Under the pieces are notes generated by a model that saw only the letters and a list, made by a program, of their open reading frames with translations, was not told where the DNA came from and did no database searches. DNA of 64,000 nt from Camellia lanceoleosa (taxonomy: Eukaryota; Streptophyta; Magnoliopsida; Ericales; Theaceae), in assembly GCA_025200525.1 (NCBI GenBank), contig CM045761.1, forward strand, positions 59,731,438 to 59,795,437. Direction: 5' to 3'. The translations under genes and the position numbers were made by a program. Shown piece after piece: positions 10,940-22,931 of this stretch (within the stretch, counting starts at the first letter, position 1; the number at the start of each line of letters is the position of its first letter).

Positions 10940-12367
10940 GTGGTGTGTGGTGGAGATCGAGTTTCAACTCTTTTCATCTTCTCCATTTGAGCTTCAAATT
11001 TGAGGTAGGGATATCCTACTCCTCCTTATGAGCTTTGTCTTTAAAGTTTGGTATTTTGATATGTTGGAAGTTGCTGTGTAATTTTCAGAAAGTTTGGGCC
11101 TTTGTGAAATTTTACAAAAGTTGGGGTTTTAAATATATAAAATTTATATGCATGTTTGGCTTGGAGAAATGGGTTAATGTTGAAACATTGATGAAAATAG
11201 AACCTTAGGGTTGTTATGTAATTTATGGGAATAATGCCTTAATTACATTGATAAATTAATTTGAGAAATTAATTTGAAAGGAAATTGAAATTGTTGGAAT
11301 TGGGGGTGTACTGGGCTAAAGGATGTAGTGGGACAATTTACTGCTCATCTAGTTGAAATGTTGATTTTATATCCATTTGGTGCATTTATTTTCTGTTTAG
11401 AAATAACTGCTTTGGGCTATCGGTGGATGATAGTCTTGATTGTTGTAGACAATGCATGATGATTAGGCAAACGAAAACTAATCAATGGAATGTATCATTG
11501 AGTATGACGGTTGAAAGAATACATCAACTTTATGTATTGATTGATGATGTGTATAATAATTGTTTATATGCAATGAGTTGTGTTGGAGGAGATAGGGGAT
11601 GTACTCTACGGTTTAGGGGAAGGTAGGGGATGGACCTCTAAACTGGATGTTGTTTGGGAGAAGATAGGGGATGGACTCCGTAGATACAGCTCATATGCTT
11701 ATCTATTGATATGTTGATACAGCTCATATGCTTATCTTTGGAAGTGTGATATAGCTCTTGTACTTATCTGTTGATGTGTTGATATAGCTAATATGCTAAT
11801 CTGTTGTGAAATGGGAAAATGTCTAATATGAGTTACTGCCTCACATAAGTTGCTTGGCCAGGTTCTAAGCCATGGTTATTAGTTGAGAAATGAGTAAGAA
11901 ATGGAAAATGAAAAGTAATATGGACTTGTATGTCATAAAACTGTAATGTGATATAAGTGGATGTATCAGTGTTGACCATCTATCAAATACTAATCTTTTA
12001 GTCATTGTTCATAGCTGGTTTAGTGTATTTCTACTGGGCTGTTAGCTCACCCTATACGGGAATATCATTTTCAGGTGCAGGTGAGATGTTACCTCCAAGG
12101 CAATAGTATGGATGGACCATCGGGAAGCAAGAGTTTCCTTATTATGCTTTATGTGTGCATGAATGTTATTTGTAAAGCCAAGGGCTTAATATGTAATGAG
12201 CGAGACTCTATTTGTGTAACCAAGCAATGTCTTGGAAAGATGGAAGCCTATATGGCATTTAATTGTTTGCTAAACAGTGAACTCTAATATATGAACTTAT
12301 GTTGTTTTTTTTTAAATATTTATTCCGCATATGAGTTGTCTTTATTGCAATATTTCGGGGCGTTACA
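10940..12367 (+). mobile_element. Decayed LTR (3' portion), chromovirus-like family
   Basis: From about 10960 the sequence parallels the LTRs at 4.3, 46 and 57 kb: TAGGGATATCCTACTCC, TTTTGATATGTTGG, GGAGGAGATAGGGGATGTA, TTGGCCAGGTTCTAAGCC, TACTGGGCTGTTAGCTCACC and AGCCAAGGGCTTA. It ends TTTCGGGGCGTTACA at 12367, a typical LTR 3' end. The 5' half is unlike the relatives and no TATAGC start is seen, so the LTR is truncated, or its U3 is the divergent promoter module or even the minisatellite upstream. The end abuts the left LTR of the minus-strand element. Confidence 0.65.
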
Positions 12368-14116
12368 AAAAATATATATAATGATTATAACAATGACCAT
12401 GGCTCTTAAGAGATAGCAGAATGATTCCCAACACCTTTCATTACATGATCCTAGGGTTTATACAAAATAATCCCACATGCGATTATACATTCAAGGACTT
12501 CTAGCACATGAATCTATAGCATGTAGAATATTCAATCAAAAATAAATAAATGCCCTTGTGGGCTTACAAGTTCCAAGGCTTAAGCCCGGCTACACAAAAG
12601 ATGGTTTCTCAGACCCACACATATATAGCCATTGGCTTACAAAATATAATCACCACAAAATAGAGCCTCGTGCTCTCAATACATATATCCACGTCCTAGT
12701 TTGGCGGGTTCATCACATCTTTTTCTGCCCCAAAATCCCATAGGGTGAGTAAAGCCCAGTAGAGAATTCTTAACAAAGTATATATACATTTTATACAAGT
12801 CCAAAGGAATGAAATGCATATGCCATGTTATTTTCTTTTGAAAGAGAATCACATTCTTCTCATTTTTTTGAAAACCATCATGGTCAATGATATTGTGATA
12901 TCTTCAACAAATTTAAAGTTTATGAATTTAATTCAAGGGGCGATAAATACGATTCAAGTAATCCATAGGTTAGTGTCTGAAAGTAGGCATAACTAGCACT
13001 ACCAATACCCCACTTCATCGGTTGCTAATCGGAAGGGAAGTGGTACCTTCTCTGCACGTGTTTTCGATCTTTCACCCCAGACACTCAGGCTAACTTAACC
13101 AATTTCATCTATACCTCCTATTTAGACTTACCAGCGTATTTGCCCCAAAGCAATTCCATGAAAAGATTCATTCACAAACTTCTTTTCTCAATGCAAAAAT
13201 TTCCAAACTCAAGTCAAAATGTGTAATAACCAATTGAAGGAATATGTAATGCAATAATTTTCAATGCCATATAACATCTCGTCATTTTCAAATACTTCAA
13301 TGATAAGTCCATGGCAATCAAAATTCCCATTTCTTCCTTTCAACGCTATTTCACAAAATAGCCACATATTCAATGAATTCTATTTTTTTTTTTAAAAGAA
13401 AAAAAAAGAACAACATTTCCATATCTCGTATTTTTCTTAACAATTTAGTCCTTACAAGACTACATTACCATTCATGCACAATAACCTCCAAAATCACCAC
13501 TTCTTATATTCCATGAAACTCATCATTTACATATATGTATAAACAAGAAATTTTCCCATCTTTTATTCATTTTGGTGCACAAAATAATGTATCAACAATG
13601 CCAACCAAGTTTTCTCAATATTCTTTTAAAACCCCAAATTTCTAGGTTTTTCCCAACCACACTACACACTCACAAATCTTTTGAAAGAATTTCACCAAAA
13701 ACATTTTTCCTTCGCCAATGTAATTAAAAAACCCTCAAGAAAATTATTTCATGAGAAACAAGGAGCAAATCCCCTCCTAAACTACCTACATTGTTGAGCC
13801 AAGCATCAATATTCAATATTCACAAGAGAAATTCGAAAATCAACAATAAATCTTGCAAAAATATATATATAACTCTAAGAAATTCCCTACCTCAAGTTTT
13901 GAAGAAGAAAATGAGATGAAACCCTCGGAATCAATAGTGCCAAAACCCAATCTCCACTGCACACAATGTAGCCCTCGAGGAGTTCTTCAACTTTGACCAA
14001 GGAACAAGGGTCAAAATGTTTATGGATTTGGAGAAATCAAAGATTTAGTGAGTTTTGATGTAGGAAATGCAAAGAGATGGAAGAGAAAGAGTTCTTAGAG
14101 AGAGAGAGAGAGAGAT

Positions 14117-14123
14117 GTATATA
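14117..14123 (-). promoter_or_regulatory. Putative LTR TATA box
   Basis: TATATAC on the minus strand, just upstream of a (CT)n tract and downstream of the CACGTG-type repeat cluster, where an LTR promoter is expected. Confidence 0.45.
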
Positions 14124-14178
14124 ATGATATACACATAGCCCAAGAAAAAAAGAAAAGCAGAAATTCGGACTCAACGTC

Positions 14179-14390
14179 TCCCGCACATGCGGTGCCCATT
14201 TCTGCACGTGTAGAGTGTGCCTCCCGCATGTACGGCCTTCTTCTTCCTGCACCTGCTGCTTCACGTGCATTTATTTCAGTATGCACCCAGGTCTTCCCCT
14301 GTTTTCCCCACATGCAGCCTCACCTCCTGCACGTGCGGCCCATCTCTCGCACGTGCGGCCCAAGGCCTCACATGTGCGACTCTGGTCCTC
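14179..14390. repeat. GCACGTGCGG palindromic motif cluster in LTR U3
   Basis: About nine variants of CGCACGTGCGG / CGCACATGCGG / TGCACGTGTAG lie just upstream of the putative TATA box. The core CACGTG is a G-box. The position and palindromic nature mirror the CGCTCGAGCG cluster of the related LTR family, though the core hexamer differs. Confidence 0.7.
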
Positions 14391-14622
14391 CAACCCAAAA
14401 ATTTCTCAGCTCAATTCCAAACATTCCGGACCTGACCTCGCACCCTCCGAAACAAGTGAAATTCAACACCGGAATAAACAAGAACAAGAATTTTGAGAAA
14501 AGCTTCTGAACACAACAAACCTAAATGGTTAACAAGGTTCCAAGTCAAACCCGTCACTCTAACAAGGGCAAACCCAATGTAAACAAGGAGGGAAGGGACG
14601 CACAATGTAACCGGTCATCACA

Positions 14623-14636
14623 ACCTCCCCACCATA
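14623..14636 (-). other. Polypurine tract
   Basis: Minus-strand TATGGTGGGGAGGT directly precedes the LTR start TGTGATGACC; this is the plus-strand DNA priming site. Confidence 0.75.
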
Positions 14637-14938
14637 GGAAATTTTGTCCCCGAAATTAAATCAACTACTGAAACAAAAGAATTTCTAGCAATCACAATTG
14701 TTCTAATAGATTCTCAAACAACATTTACTATCATCATCATGGTTCCCAAGTGTCCTAGTTACAATGTTAACAACAACAGTTCATGTACATGAAGCCTTCC
14801 AACAAGATAATAGCAATTCATAACAATTCCAATTATTATTATTATTATTATTATAAATAACAATACATGTTACAACACATGATCAACAACTTTGATACAT
14901 TTCTCTCTAACATTAGGGAATAATGCAAATTAAAATAA

Positions 14939-16968
14939 CTAAGCATTTCCAAACAAATCCGGATACTTGGAGCGGACCTCCTCTTCTCGTTCCCAAGTTG
15001 CCTCCTCAACCCCATGGTGCCTTCACAACACCTTTACTAACGGTATAGTTTTACCCCGTATCACTTGCTCTCGGGTATCTAATATTTGAACCAATCACTC
15101 TTCGTAAGAGGCATCCTCGTCTACCTCCAAATCGACCCAATCAAGCACATGAGAAGGGCTGGGCTCATACTTTCTAAGCATAGATACATGAAATACATTG
15201 TGAACCTCCGAAAGTTGTGGTGGTAAGGCCAACTGATACGCCACTTCCCCAATTCACTCCAATATCTCGAAAGGCCCAATAAACCTCGGAGACAATTTAC
15301 CACTCTTACCAAATCTCAACCCCACCTTGGCTAGATTTTACAGAACACGTGGTCACCAATTTCGAAAAACAAGGGTCGCCTCCTCTTATCGGCATAGCTC
15401 TTTTGTTAGCTTTGAGCCATAGCTAACCTCTTCCTAATGAGAGTTACTTTCTCAGTTGTCTCTCTAACAATTTCTGGGCCCAACAACGGTGTATCACCCA
15501 CCTCGGCCCAACAAAATGGTGATCTACAAGGTCGGCCATACAAGGCCTCAAACGGTGCCATCTCGATGCTAGTTTGGTAACTATTGTTATAGACAAACTT
15601 AATCAATGGCAAGTGCCTCTCCCAAGACCCCTTGAAATTGAGGACGCAAGCTCTAAGCATGTCCTCCAAAATTTGAATGGTACACTCCGACTACCCATTA
15701 GTTTGAGGGTGGTAAGTGGTGCTAAAGGTCAACTTAGTTCCCAAAGCTTCTTGAAGGCTTTGCCACAACCAGGCAGTAAAGTGAGGATCTCTATCCGATA
15801 CAATGGTCACAAGAACCAAGTGAAGTCGAACTATCTCTCTAATGTATAACTCTACCAAGTGCTCAACTGAGTCACCGGTGCGCATCAGAATGAAATGCGT
15901 AGACTTAGTCAACCTATCAACAATTACCCAAACGACATTATTGCCCCGCTGTGTTCTAGGAAGCCCAACTACAAAATCCATGGTAACGTGCTCCTATTTC
16001 CACTCGACTATTGGTAAGGGTTATAACAAACCCGCTGGTCTTTGGTGTTCGGCCTTCACTTGTTGACAAGTAAGGCACTTTGATACAAATAAAGTGACAT
16101 CTCGCTTCATGCCCCTTCACCAAAACTGATGACTAAGATTATGATATATTTTGGTGCCTCCCAGATGTACCGCAAGGTGTGAGTGATAGAACTCTCGAAG
16201 TACTTCCTCCCTACAAGATTCTGGTATAAACAAGCAGTCTAGATAACGTACACTTAAATCCGAGTGAATGTTCAGACCCTTCTCTTCCTTCTCGTTGGAA
16301 ATTCTATCTCGGATTGACTCCACTTCACAGTCTCCTTGTTGCACCTCTATGACTTTACTAATCAAGGTAGGTTGAGCACTCAAAGTAAACAAGGTTGCAC
16401 TCTCATTGGACTCACCCAAGTGCAAATCAAACTTGCCAATATCACTTAGCATAACCCATTCCCGAATGGCCACACTTGCCAAACTACTCATAGATTTCCG
16501 ACTTAAGGCATCGGCCACTACATTGGCCTCTCCCGAATGATAGTGTAATTCAAAATCGTAACCTTCCATAAACTCCATCCACCTCCGTTGGCGTAAATTC
16601 AAGTCTTTTTGGGAAAACAAATACTTTAGGCTCTTATGATCGGAGAAAATTGCAAACTTCCCGCCATACAAATAATGCCTCCAAATTTTCAAGGCAAAAA
16701 TCACCGCTGCTAATTCCAAATCGTGGGTGGGGTAATTCTTCTCATGAGTTTTCAATTGCCGTGAACCATAAGCCATAACGTTTCCTCCTTGCATCAAGAC
16801 ACAACTAAGCCCATCCCAAGACGCATCACAATAAACGGTGTAACCCAAGCCTCTTTCCAGAATTATCAACACCGGTGCAGTAGTCAATCTAGTCTTAAGT
16901 TCTTGGAATGACCTGTCACAAGTTTCAATCCACACAAATTTGACGCTCTTTCTAGTCAACCTAGTCAA
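14939..16968 (-). pseudogene. pol: RNase H - integrase - chromodomain-like part of pol, broken
   Basis: A 283-codon open stretch (16968-16117) holds RNase H motifs ([43 protein letters not shown]) and runs into the integrase HHCC zinc finger ([11 protein letters not shown], then [11 protein letters not shown] past a stop). The integrase core follows at 15981-15691 ([34 protein letters not shown]) with the catalytic glutamate kept (codon 15687-15685) but a TAG two codons before it. GPY-type sequence (SPRFIGPFEILE) and a tail with IPLVKVL and EEATWEREEEVRSKYPDLF end at a TAG at 14939. At least six stops interrupt the frame. Integrase inserts the cDNA; the tail resembles chromodomains that guide insertion. 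Confidence 0.85.
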
Positions 16969-16999
16969 AGGCGTGGCTTGTCAAGAGAAGTCCCCTTAC

Positions 17000-18018
17000 A
17001 AAACGTCGATAATACCCCGCTAATCCCAAGAAACTCTAGATCTCAAAATTTTTTTTGGGTTGTCCCTTATCCTATATCGCATCTATCTTTGAGGAATCCA
17101 CAATTACTCCCTCTCTTCACACCACATGACCCAAAAACTTCACCTCGGTTAACCAAAACTTGCATTTCTTAGATTTGGCATACAACTGGTGCTCTCTAAG
17201 CAAATCGAGTACTACCCACAAGTGAGCCTCGTGTTCCTCCTCAGAGGTTGAGTAAATTAAGATGTCGTCCACAAAGACAACCACAAAACGATCCAAGTAT
17301 TCTCAAAAAATTTGGTTCATCAAATCCATAAAGAAAGCTGGTGCATTAGTCAACCCAAAAGGAATTACAAGGAATTCATAGTAGCCATAACGCGTATGAA
17401 AGGCTGTTTTCTGGATGTCCTTCTCCCGGACTATCAACTGATGGTACCCCGGCCTCAAATCTATCTTTGAAAAGAAACAAGACCCTCTAAGTTGGTCAAA
17501 CAAGTCATCTATTCTGGGTAGAGGATACTTGTTCTTGACGGTAACCCGGTTCAACTTACACTAATCAATACACAACCGCAACTACCTATCCTTCTTCTTC
17601 GCAAAGAGAGCCGGCACTCCCTAAGGTGATGTGCTAGGGCGAATGAAGCCTTTGTCTAAAATCTCTTGGAGTTGAATCTTCAACTCATGCAATTCGGCGG
17701 GTGCAAATCTATACGATGCCATGGTTATCAACGCGTGCCAGGCATTAAGTCAATGGTGAACTCAATCTCCCGATGGGGTGACAAACTAGTAAGATCCTCG
17801 GGAAATATGTCCGGGTATTCACAAACTACCCTTGGCAACTCGACATGGGTCTCGTCACTCTCATTATTCAAGAGAGTAGCAAGAAGGCCACTAAGCTTGC
17901 TTTTACTACGAGCGTTCAAAACTGGCAACAAGACCCTATCAACCCCGTCCCCCAGAAAGTAAAAATAGTTGCCACTCGAGGTGCACACCATAACTCTTTG
18001 ACAATAACAATCAATCAC
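17000..18018 (-). pseudogene. pol: Reverse transcriptase part of pol, broken
   Basis: The N-terminal linker ([27 protein letters not shown]) is followed by RT blocks: [37 protein letters not shown]-like [32 protein letters not shown], then the catalytic FVDD motif (17275-17264) and [12 protein letters not shown]. The FVDD aspartates are intact, but several stops and frame changes break the protein, for example after NQIF. RT would copy the element RNA into DNA in cytoplasmic particles. The plus-strand element at 53.5 kb has the same architecture. Confidence 0.85.
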
Positions 18019-18021
18019 AGC

Positions 18022-18414
18022 TTAGTACGAGGATAACCAATCCATGCCTAAGATGACATCAAAACTTGACATGTCTAGCAACGCAAAAGCAAACGAGAGT
18101 CGACGCTCGGCAACCTCTATCTCGCAACCACGACACCTCCGGTCTAAATCAACTGTACCCCCAACAGGTGACTCTACTCTGAGTGGAGACGCTAACTGTG
18201 CCACCTCTAACCCTAATGTAGGCGCAAATGTAGTAGATATGAATGAATGAGACGAACTCGTATCTATCAATACATTAACCAAAGAATTACAGACAACAAA
18301 AATACCTCTCACAACTGAGGATCCTAGAAATTGCTCTAGTGCTTTAATAGCATATATGCGCCCCTGTGGCCTCTGATCAACCTGCTCCTCTCTCACAGCA
18401 TAGGCCTGCTGCAC
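18022..18414 (-). pseudogene. Retroviral-type aspartic protease domain, catalytic triad altered
   Basis: A 130-codon open stretch has the typical flap and core VLIDTSSSHSFIS, ATTFAP-like STTFAPTLGLEV and VILGMDWLSSY. The active site should read D-T/S-G; here it reads DTSSS, so the essential glycine is serine (GGT to AGT), which probably destroys activity. It sits between the zinc knuckles of gag and the RT linker, the normal Ty3/gypsy order. It would cleave Gag-Pol during particle maturation. Confidence 0.85.
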
Positions 18415-19695
18415 TGACTGAGCCGAAGCAGCTCCCTAATTAGTTCGCAAAGTCTGAACTCAGTGAGCCTGCTGATGGCTTTGAGTCTGCCTTGACCCTG
18501 ATGCGCCAGATGCGCCTCCCAACTGTGGGTAAACTCTTTTCATGTGCCCCAAATGACCGCACTGATAGCAAGTAAGTCCTTGCCCTCTACTCTGAGACTG
18601 ACTCTGGGATCGGTTAGGTAGTGGTGGTAACAACATCTGCTGTCCCCCTCCCTTCTACGAACATGCAAAGGCCTTGTGACCCGGTTGGGCACACTTAAAA
18701 CATGAAAAACCACTCGGTGCACTCTTCCCTGAGCCTGTACTAGGCAAGAGAAATGTGGATCTAGACTACTGTGGTTGGGGCTGGGATGAAAAGATGTTTC
18801 TGCTCTTCTTACTGGGTCTATAGTCCCCTTGTTACCCTTGACCCCTCGATCTCGAACCCCGAAGTCTCTCATTCTCAGCCTCCATGGTAATCTCTGCATG
18901 TGCTACTACTTCCACAAGGCGGTCATAGTTCCGAATCATGTTCCCAGCAACCTTGAACAAAATCTTGGTTCTCAACTTCTTCTCAAATTCAATGCAACGG
19001 CGCTCTTCCGTTGCCACTAACTACAGTGGAAACCTGGACAAACTAGAGAAGGTCGCTTCAAACTTGGCCATGGACATATTAAGTTGCTTGTGGTTTTGAA
19101 ATTCTCGCCTCAACCTCTCCCTAGCAGTGGGAGGTAGATACTTATCTTGGAAAGCCACAACAAATGCTTCCCACGTCGGTTCTACTTGACCCTTGGCATA
19201 CTTCCGCCATTGGCCCGCATCCCCCTTGAGATAGTAACTCGTAAGAGTTACCTTTAACTTGTTATCCTTAATGTGAATCATCTTAAATGTCTTCACTATT
19301 TGTTCAAGCCACTCATCCGCTTTCTTAGGCTCGGGGCCATCGTAGAACTCATCTGGTTTGGCCCGCAAAAACTCCCTAGTAAGAAAGCTCGCCCTTATCT
19401 CTATAGCGTTCTCTCTAGCTTGATTCTCCGCCCTTAGTATATTCATTGACTCCCTCAAGGCTCCTGCAATTTCTCAGGCTAGGGCCCCCATTGCGGCTTG
19501 ACCCGCTTGCCCCAGAACTTCTGCTTGCCCCATTTGCTCAGCCACATTAGCTTGGCCCGCTTGTTTGGCCGCATTGGCTTGGCCGAACCCCTCCTCTTGC
19601 ACAAGAATCTCATGGACCGGTACTTCATGTACACCTCGGTGAGCCCTACCACATCTCCCACCTCTACCACCACAAGCTTGACCCCTTCCTGACAT
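18415..19695 (-). pseudogene. gag: gag (capsid/nucleocapsid), broken
   Basis: It starts MSGRGQACGGRGG at 19695, the counterpart of MSGRERGGRRG in the sister element. The capsid domain (about 19458-18832) reads FLRAKPDEFYDG, KADEWLEQI, LKGDAGQWRKY, FEATFSSLSRF, CIEFEKKLR, characteristic of plant chromovirus Gag. Two CCHC zinc knuckles follow: CFKCAQPGHKAFAC, intact, and CYQCGHLGHMKRVY, in which the last cysteine has become tyrosine. Stops occur at about 19473 and 19020 and several more lie between the knuckles. Gag packages the RNA into virus-like particles. Confidence 0.85.
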
Positions 19696-20112
19696 CCTAA
19701 TTAAGGGACAAGATAAACGATTTAGCACATAATCTCAAATGTGCTCGTGACTTCTCTCACACGTTTGACCACAACAATTCTATATATTTTCTACCATACA
19801 AACAATTCAATTCCATTCCACATAAGCACTTAGTCACAGAAGCACATAAGGATTATCTTTTGTGATGAAATTCGTCCCACAAAAAATCAAGAATTCTTAG
19901 TAGAATGAGTATTGATCAAGTACCCTTCTAACAAGACGTCAAAGAATTTAATAGGCGCAAACAACATCCCAAAAGTCCAATCCAATACCCATCTAGTCAT
20001 ATAAGCATGTTATCACATAGTCACAAAATACAAACACCTCCTAATCATGCGAAATGAACCCACTGTGGTACAACAACCACTTCTCACAAGCTCCAAGTAT
20101 TCAAACCTGGTA

Positions 20113-20124
20113 GCTCTGATACAA
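20113..20124 (-). other. Primer binding site (initiator tRNA-Met type)
   Basis: Minus-strand TTGTATCAGAGC differs by one base from TTGGTATCAGAGC, complementary to the 3' end of plant initiator tRNA-Met. It lies 2 bp from the LTR end. Confidence 0.75.
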
Positions 20125-20126
20125 AT

Positions 20127-21631
20127 TGTAACACCCCAAAAAAATATATATAATGATTATAACAATAACCATGGCTCTTAAGAGATACCGGAATGATTCC
20201 CAACACCTCTCATTACATGATCCCAGTGTTTATACAAAATAATCCCACATGCGACTATACATTCAAGGAATTCTAGCACATGAATCTATAGCATCAAAAA
20301 TAAATATATGCCCTTGTGGGCTTACAAGTTCCAAGGCTTAAGCCTGGTTACACAAAAGATGGTTCCTCAGACCCACACACATATAGCCCTTGTCTTACAA
20401 AATATAATCACCACAAAATAGAGCCTCGTGCTCTTAATACATACATCTACTCCCTAGTTTGGCGGGTTCACCACATCTTTTCCTACACCAAAATCCCATA
20501 GGGTGAGCAAAGCCTAGTAGAGAATTCTTAACAAAGTAAATACATTTTATACAAGTCCAAAGGAATGAAATGCATATGCCATGTTATGCTCTTTTGAAAG
20601 AGAATCACATTCTTCTCATTTTTTTGAAAACCATCATGCTCAATGATATTGTGATATCTTCAACAAATTTAAAGTTTATCAATTTAATTCTTGGGGCGGT
20701 TACGACTTAGGTAATCCGTAAGTTGGTGTATGCAAGTAGGCATAACTAGCACTACCAATACCCCACTTTACCAGTTGCTAATCGGAAGAGAAGTGGTACC
20801 TCCTCTGCACGTGTTTTCGGTCTTTCACCCCGGACACTCAGGCCAACTTAACCAATTTCATCTACACCTCCTATTTGGACTTACCAACGTATTTGTCCCA
20901 AAGCAATTCCATAAAAAGATTCATTCACAAACTTCTTTTCTCAATGCAAAAATTTCCAAACTCAAGTCAAAATGTGTAATAACCAATTAAAGGAATATGC
21001 AATGCAATAATTTTCAATGCCATATAACATCTCCTCATTTTCAAATACTTCAATGATAAGTCCATGACAATCAAAATTCCCATTTCTTCCTTTCAGCGCT
21101 ATTTCACAAAATAGCCACATGTTCAATAATTTTTTTTTAAAAGCAAAAAAAAAAAAAAAAAAAAAAAAGAACAAAATTTCCATCTCTCATATTTTTCTCA
21201 ACAATTTAGTCCTTACAAGACTACATTACCATCCATGTGCAACAACCTCCAAAATCACCACTTCTCATATTCCATGAAACTCATCATTTACATATATGTA
21301 TAAACAAGAAATTTTCCCATCTTTTATTCATTTTGGCACACAAAATAATGTATCAACAATGCCAACCAAGTTTTCTCAATATTCTTTTAAAAACCCCCAA
21401 TTTCTAAGTTTTTCCCAACCACACTACACACTCACAAATCTTTTGAAAGAATTTCATCAAAAAGATTTCTCCTTAGCCAATGTAATTCAAAAACCCTCAA
21501 GAAAATTATTTCATGAGAAACAAGGAGCAAATCCCCTCCTAAACTACCCACATTGTTGAGCCAAGCATCAATATTCAACATTCACAAGAGAAATTCAAAA
21601 ATCAACAATAAATCTTGCAAATATATATATA
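20127..21631 (-). repeat. 5' LTR of the minus-strand gypsy element, truncated
   Basis: It begins on the plus strand with TGTAACACCCC at 20127 and follows the left LTR to about 21631 (AAATCTTGCAAATATATA). The last 750 bp present in the left copy, including its U3 and promoter, are missing. The break coincides with the CTAG end of the candidate Helitron. Confidence 0.85.
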
Positions 21632-21660
21632 CTAGCGTATGCCCGTGCCTGAAGGCACGG
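21632..21660 (-). other. Helitron 3' terminus: hairpin plus CTAG
   Basis: Minus strand: stem CCGTGCC, loop TTCA, stem GGCACGG (21660-21643), then 7 nt, then CTAG (21635-21632), then T. A short GC hairpin just inside a CTRR end is the hallmark of Helitron 3' ends. Confidence 0.7.
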
Positions 21661-22862
21661 TACAATTAATTATGAGATTAAAATATAAATCAAAATTAGA
21701 GAGGAATGTATTCAAATTTTTTGTTTTTTGTTTTTTTTGTTTTCTTTTCAAAGAGTAGGTAATGAATTCACCGGAAGGAGAAAAATTCCTAAATGAAGAC
21801 ATGAAACTTAAATGAAACACCAATTAATTAGTAACTGAAATAAATTTCAGGAGCCCCCAAAATTAGGAACCTCCATGACTCCCAAAATGATGTAAACCAA
21901 TCATATATTTTAATTTTTTTTCTTTCCTTCCTGGACCAATCATAGGTGAGCGAGAGTTATAAAGTTGTATTTTTTTAAGAATATGTAGCATTTTTTGTAT
22001 TTTTAATAAAAAAAATCTTCCCAAGATAAATTGCACTTCCCCAAATTGCAATCTCTCAATTTTCTCACCCACTCTCTCTTCTTCTCTATTACCTCAATCT
22101 CTCTCCCCCAAAGACTGTAATGAGTTAACGTTGTGCACTAAAATGCTATGAACAACTGATAAAAAAAAAAATCAAATAACTCTAACTATCCATTTGGTTT
22201 GCTGAGATGAACACACAATGAAATTAGATCAAGGGACTGGAACAATAAAGCAAGGACCAAAACAACATCCATCCAGCAATATAGCTAAAGAGAGTGAATA
22301 TCCTCTGTCCAAAAAAAAAAAAAAAAACAATACGGGTATGTAAAAATAAAAAATTTAAAAAGCTGAGAGTACCTTTGCAAAATCCACCCCTCCTTTAGTC
22401 CCACGGGTCTGTGAGCTTTGGATCTGAAGAATAAATGGAGAAGATGACCAAGGAACTTTCAGGATATTGTAGACGCCCCATTTTTTACCGTCCTCAAGAC
22501 CTGGACGTCACCGCTTGAACACTCGGTGATTATCCATGTTCGTGTTCGTTTGGAGTTCCCGGAGTTCTCGGCTACGCGCCTTGCCTCAAGACCTCCGAAC
22601 TTGACCGTTTTGTGTCTGGTTTTGCACCAAACACTTGTGCTTTGCCTTGGAGGGGTAGGGAATGCCTTATGAGGCATCCCCACACACCACCGGCAGTGGC
22701 TAGAGGCCACTGGCTGGTTGGTGTTGCCATCGGCACTATATTGTGCCGGTCGGCACTCTTTTGTGCCGGTCGGCAGTAAATTTTGTCAAAATGACATTCT
22801 TTTGCGATTCTTTGGCAGTTCTTGCTTTTTGAGATATTTAGAAGCTGTATAGCATTTGTTTC

Positions 22863-22886
22863 CCCTCCATACACGTGTATGGAGGG
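22863..22886. promoter_or_regulatory. 24-bp perfect palindrome with central G-box
   Basis: CCCTCCATACAC followed directly by its reverse complement, so CACGTG sits at the centre. It ends 39 bp before the TATA box. The identical palindrome is at 37982-38005 in the other LTR at the same distance. A site for bZIP or bHLH factors is the likeliest reading. Confidence 0.8.
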
Positions 22887-22925
22887 ATGAGCTTTTGTTT
22901 TGCTTAGCTTGTAAGCTTTGTTGCC

Positions 22926-22931
22926 TATAAG
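22926..22931 (+). promoter_or_regulatory. LTR TATA box
   Basis: CCTATAAGAGAGGGCTCTCTTC; the same TATAAG is at 38045-38050 in the 3' LTR. RNA would start about 30 bp downstream, placing the hairpin cluster in the leader. Confidence 0.6.

Larger units (their letters stand above)
12368..14622 (-). repeat. 3' LTR of the minus-strand gypsy element
   Basis: About 2.26 kb; 12368-13860 matches 20138-21631 with few changes. Read on the minus strand it begins TGTGATGACCGGTTACATTG at 14622, right after the polypurine tract. It contains a TATA-like TATATAC at 14123-14117 followed by a CT-rich leader (14117-14098). The terminal TGTAACACCCC expected at the other end is absent and replaced by the end of an oppositely oriented LTR. 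Confidence 0.85.
12368..21631 (-). mobile_element. Ty3/gypsy LTR retrotransposon, minus strand, truncated and decayed
   Basis: The parts are a 3' LTR (12368-14622), a polypurine tract, broken gag-pol (14939-19695), a tRNA-Met-type primer site and a 5' LTR cut short at 21631. Pol order is protease, RT, RNase H, integrase, then a chromodomain-like tail, as in Ty3/gypsy chromoviruses; LTR length and tail suggest the Tekay/Del group. Its proteins are close to those of the plus-strand element at 46-59 kb. The left LTR lacks the first 11 bp (TGTAACACCCC) seen in the right copy, and the right LTR stops at the Helitron border, so no target duplication can be checked. Confidence 0.85.

Noticed and set aside
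10780..10960. A spliceosomal snRNA gene downstream of the rightward USE/TATA
   Set aside because: The sequence does not match the starts of U1, U2, U4, U5, U6 or U3 and no 3' box was found.
14037..14509. Cysteine-rich open frames on both strands in the LTR
   Set aside because: Produced by the GCACGTGCGG repeat cluster; no known cysteine-rich peptide pattern or signal peptide.
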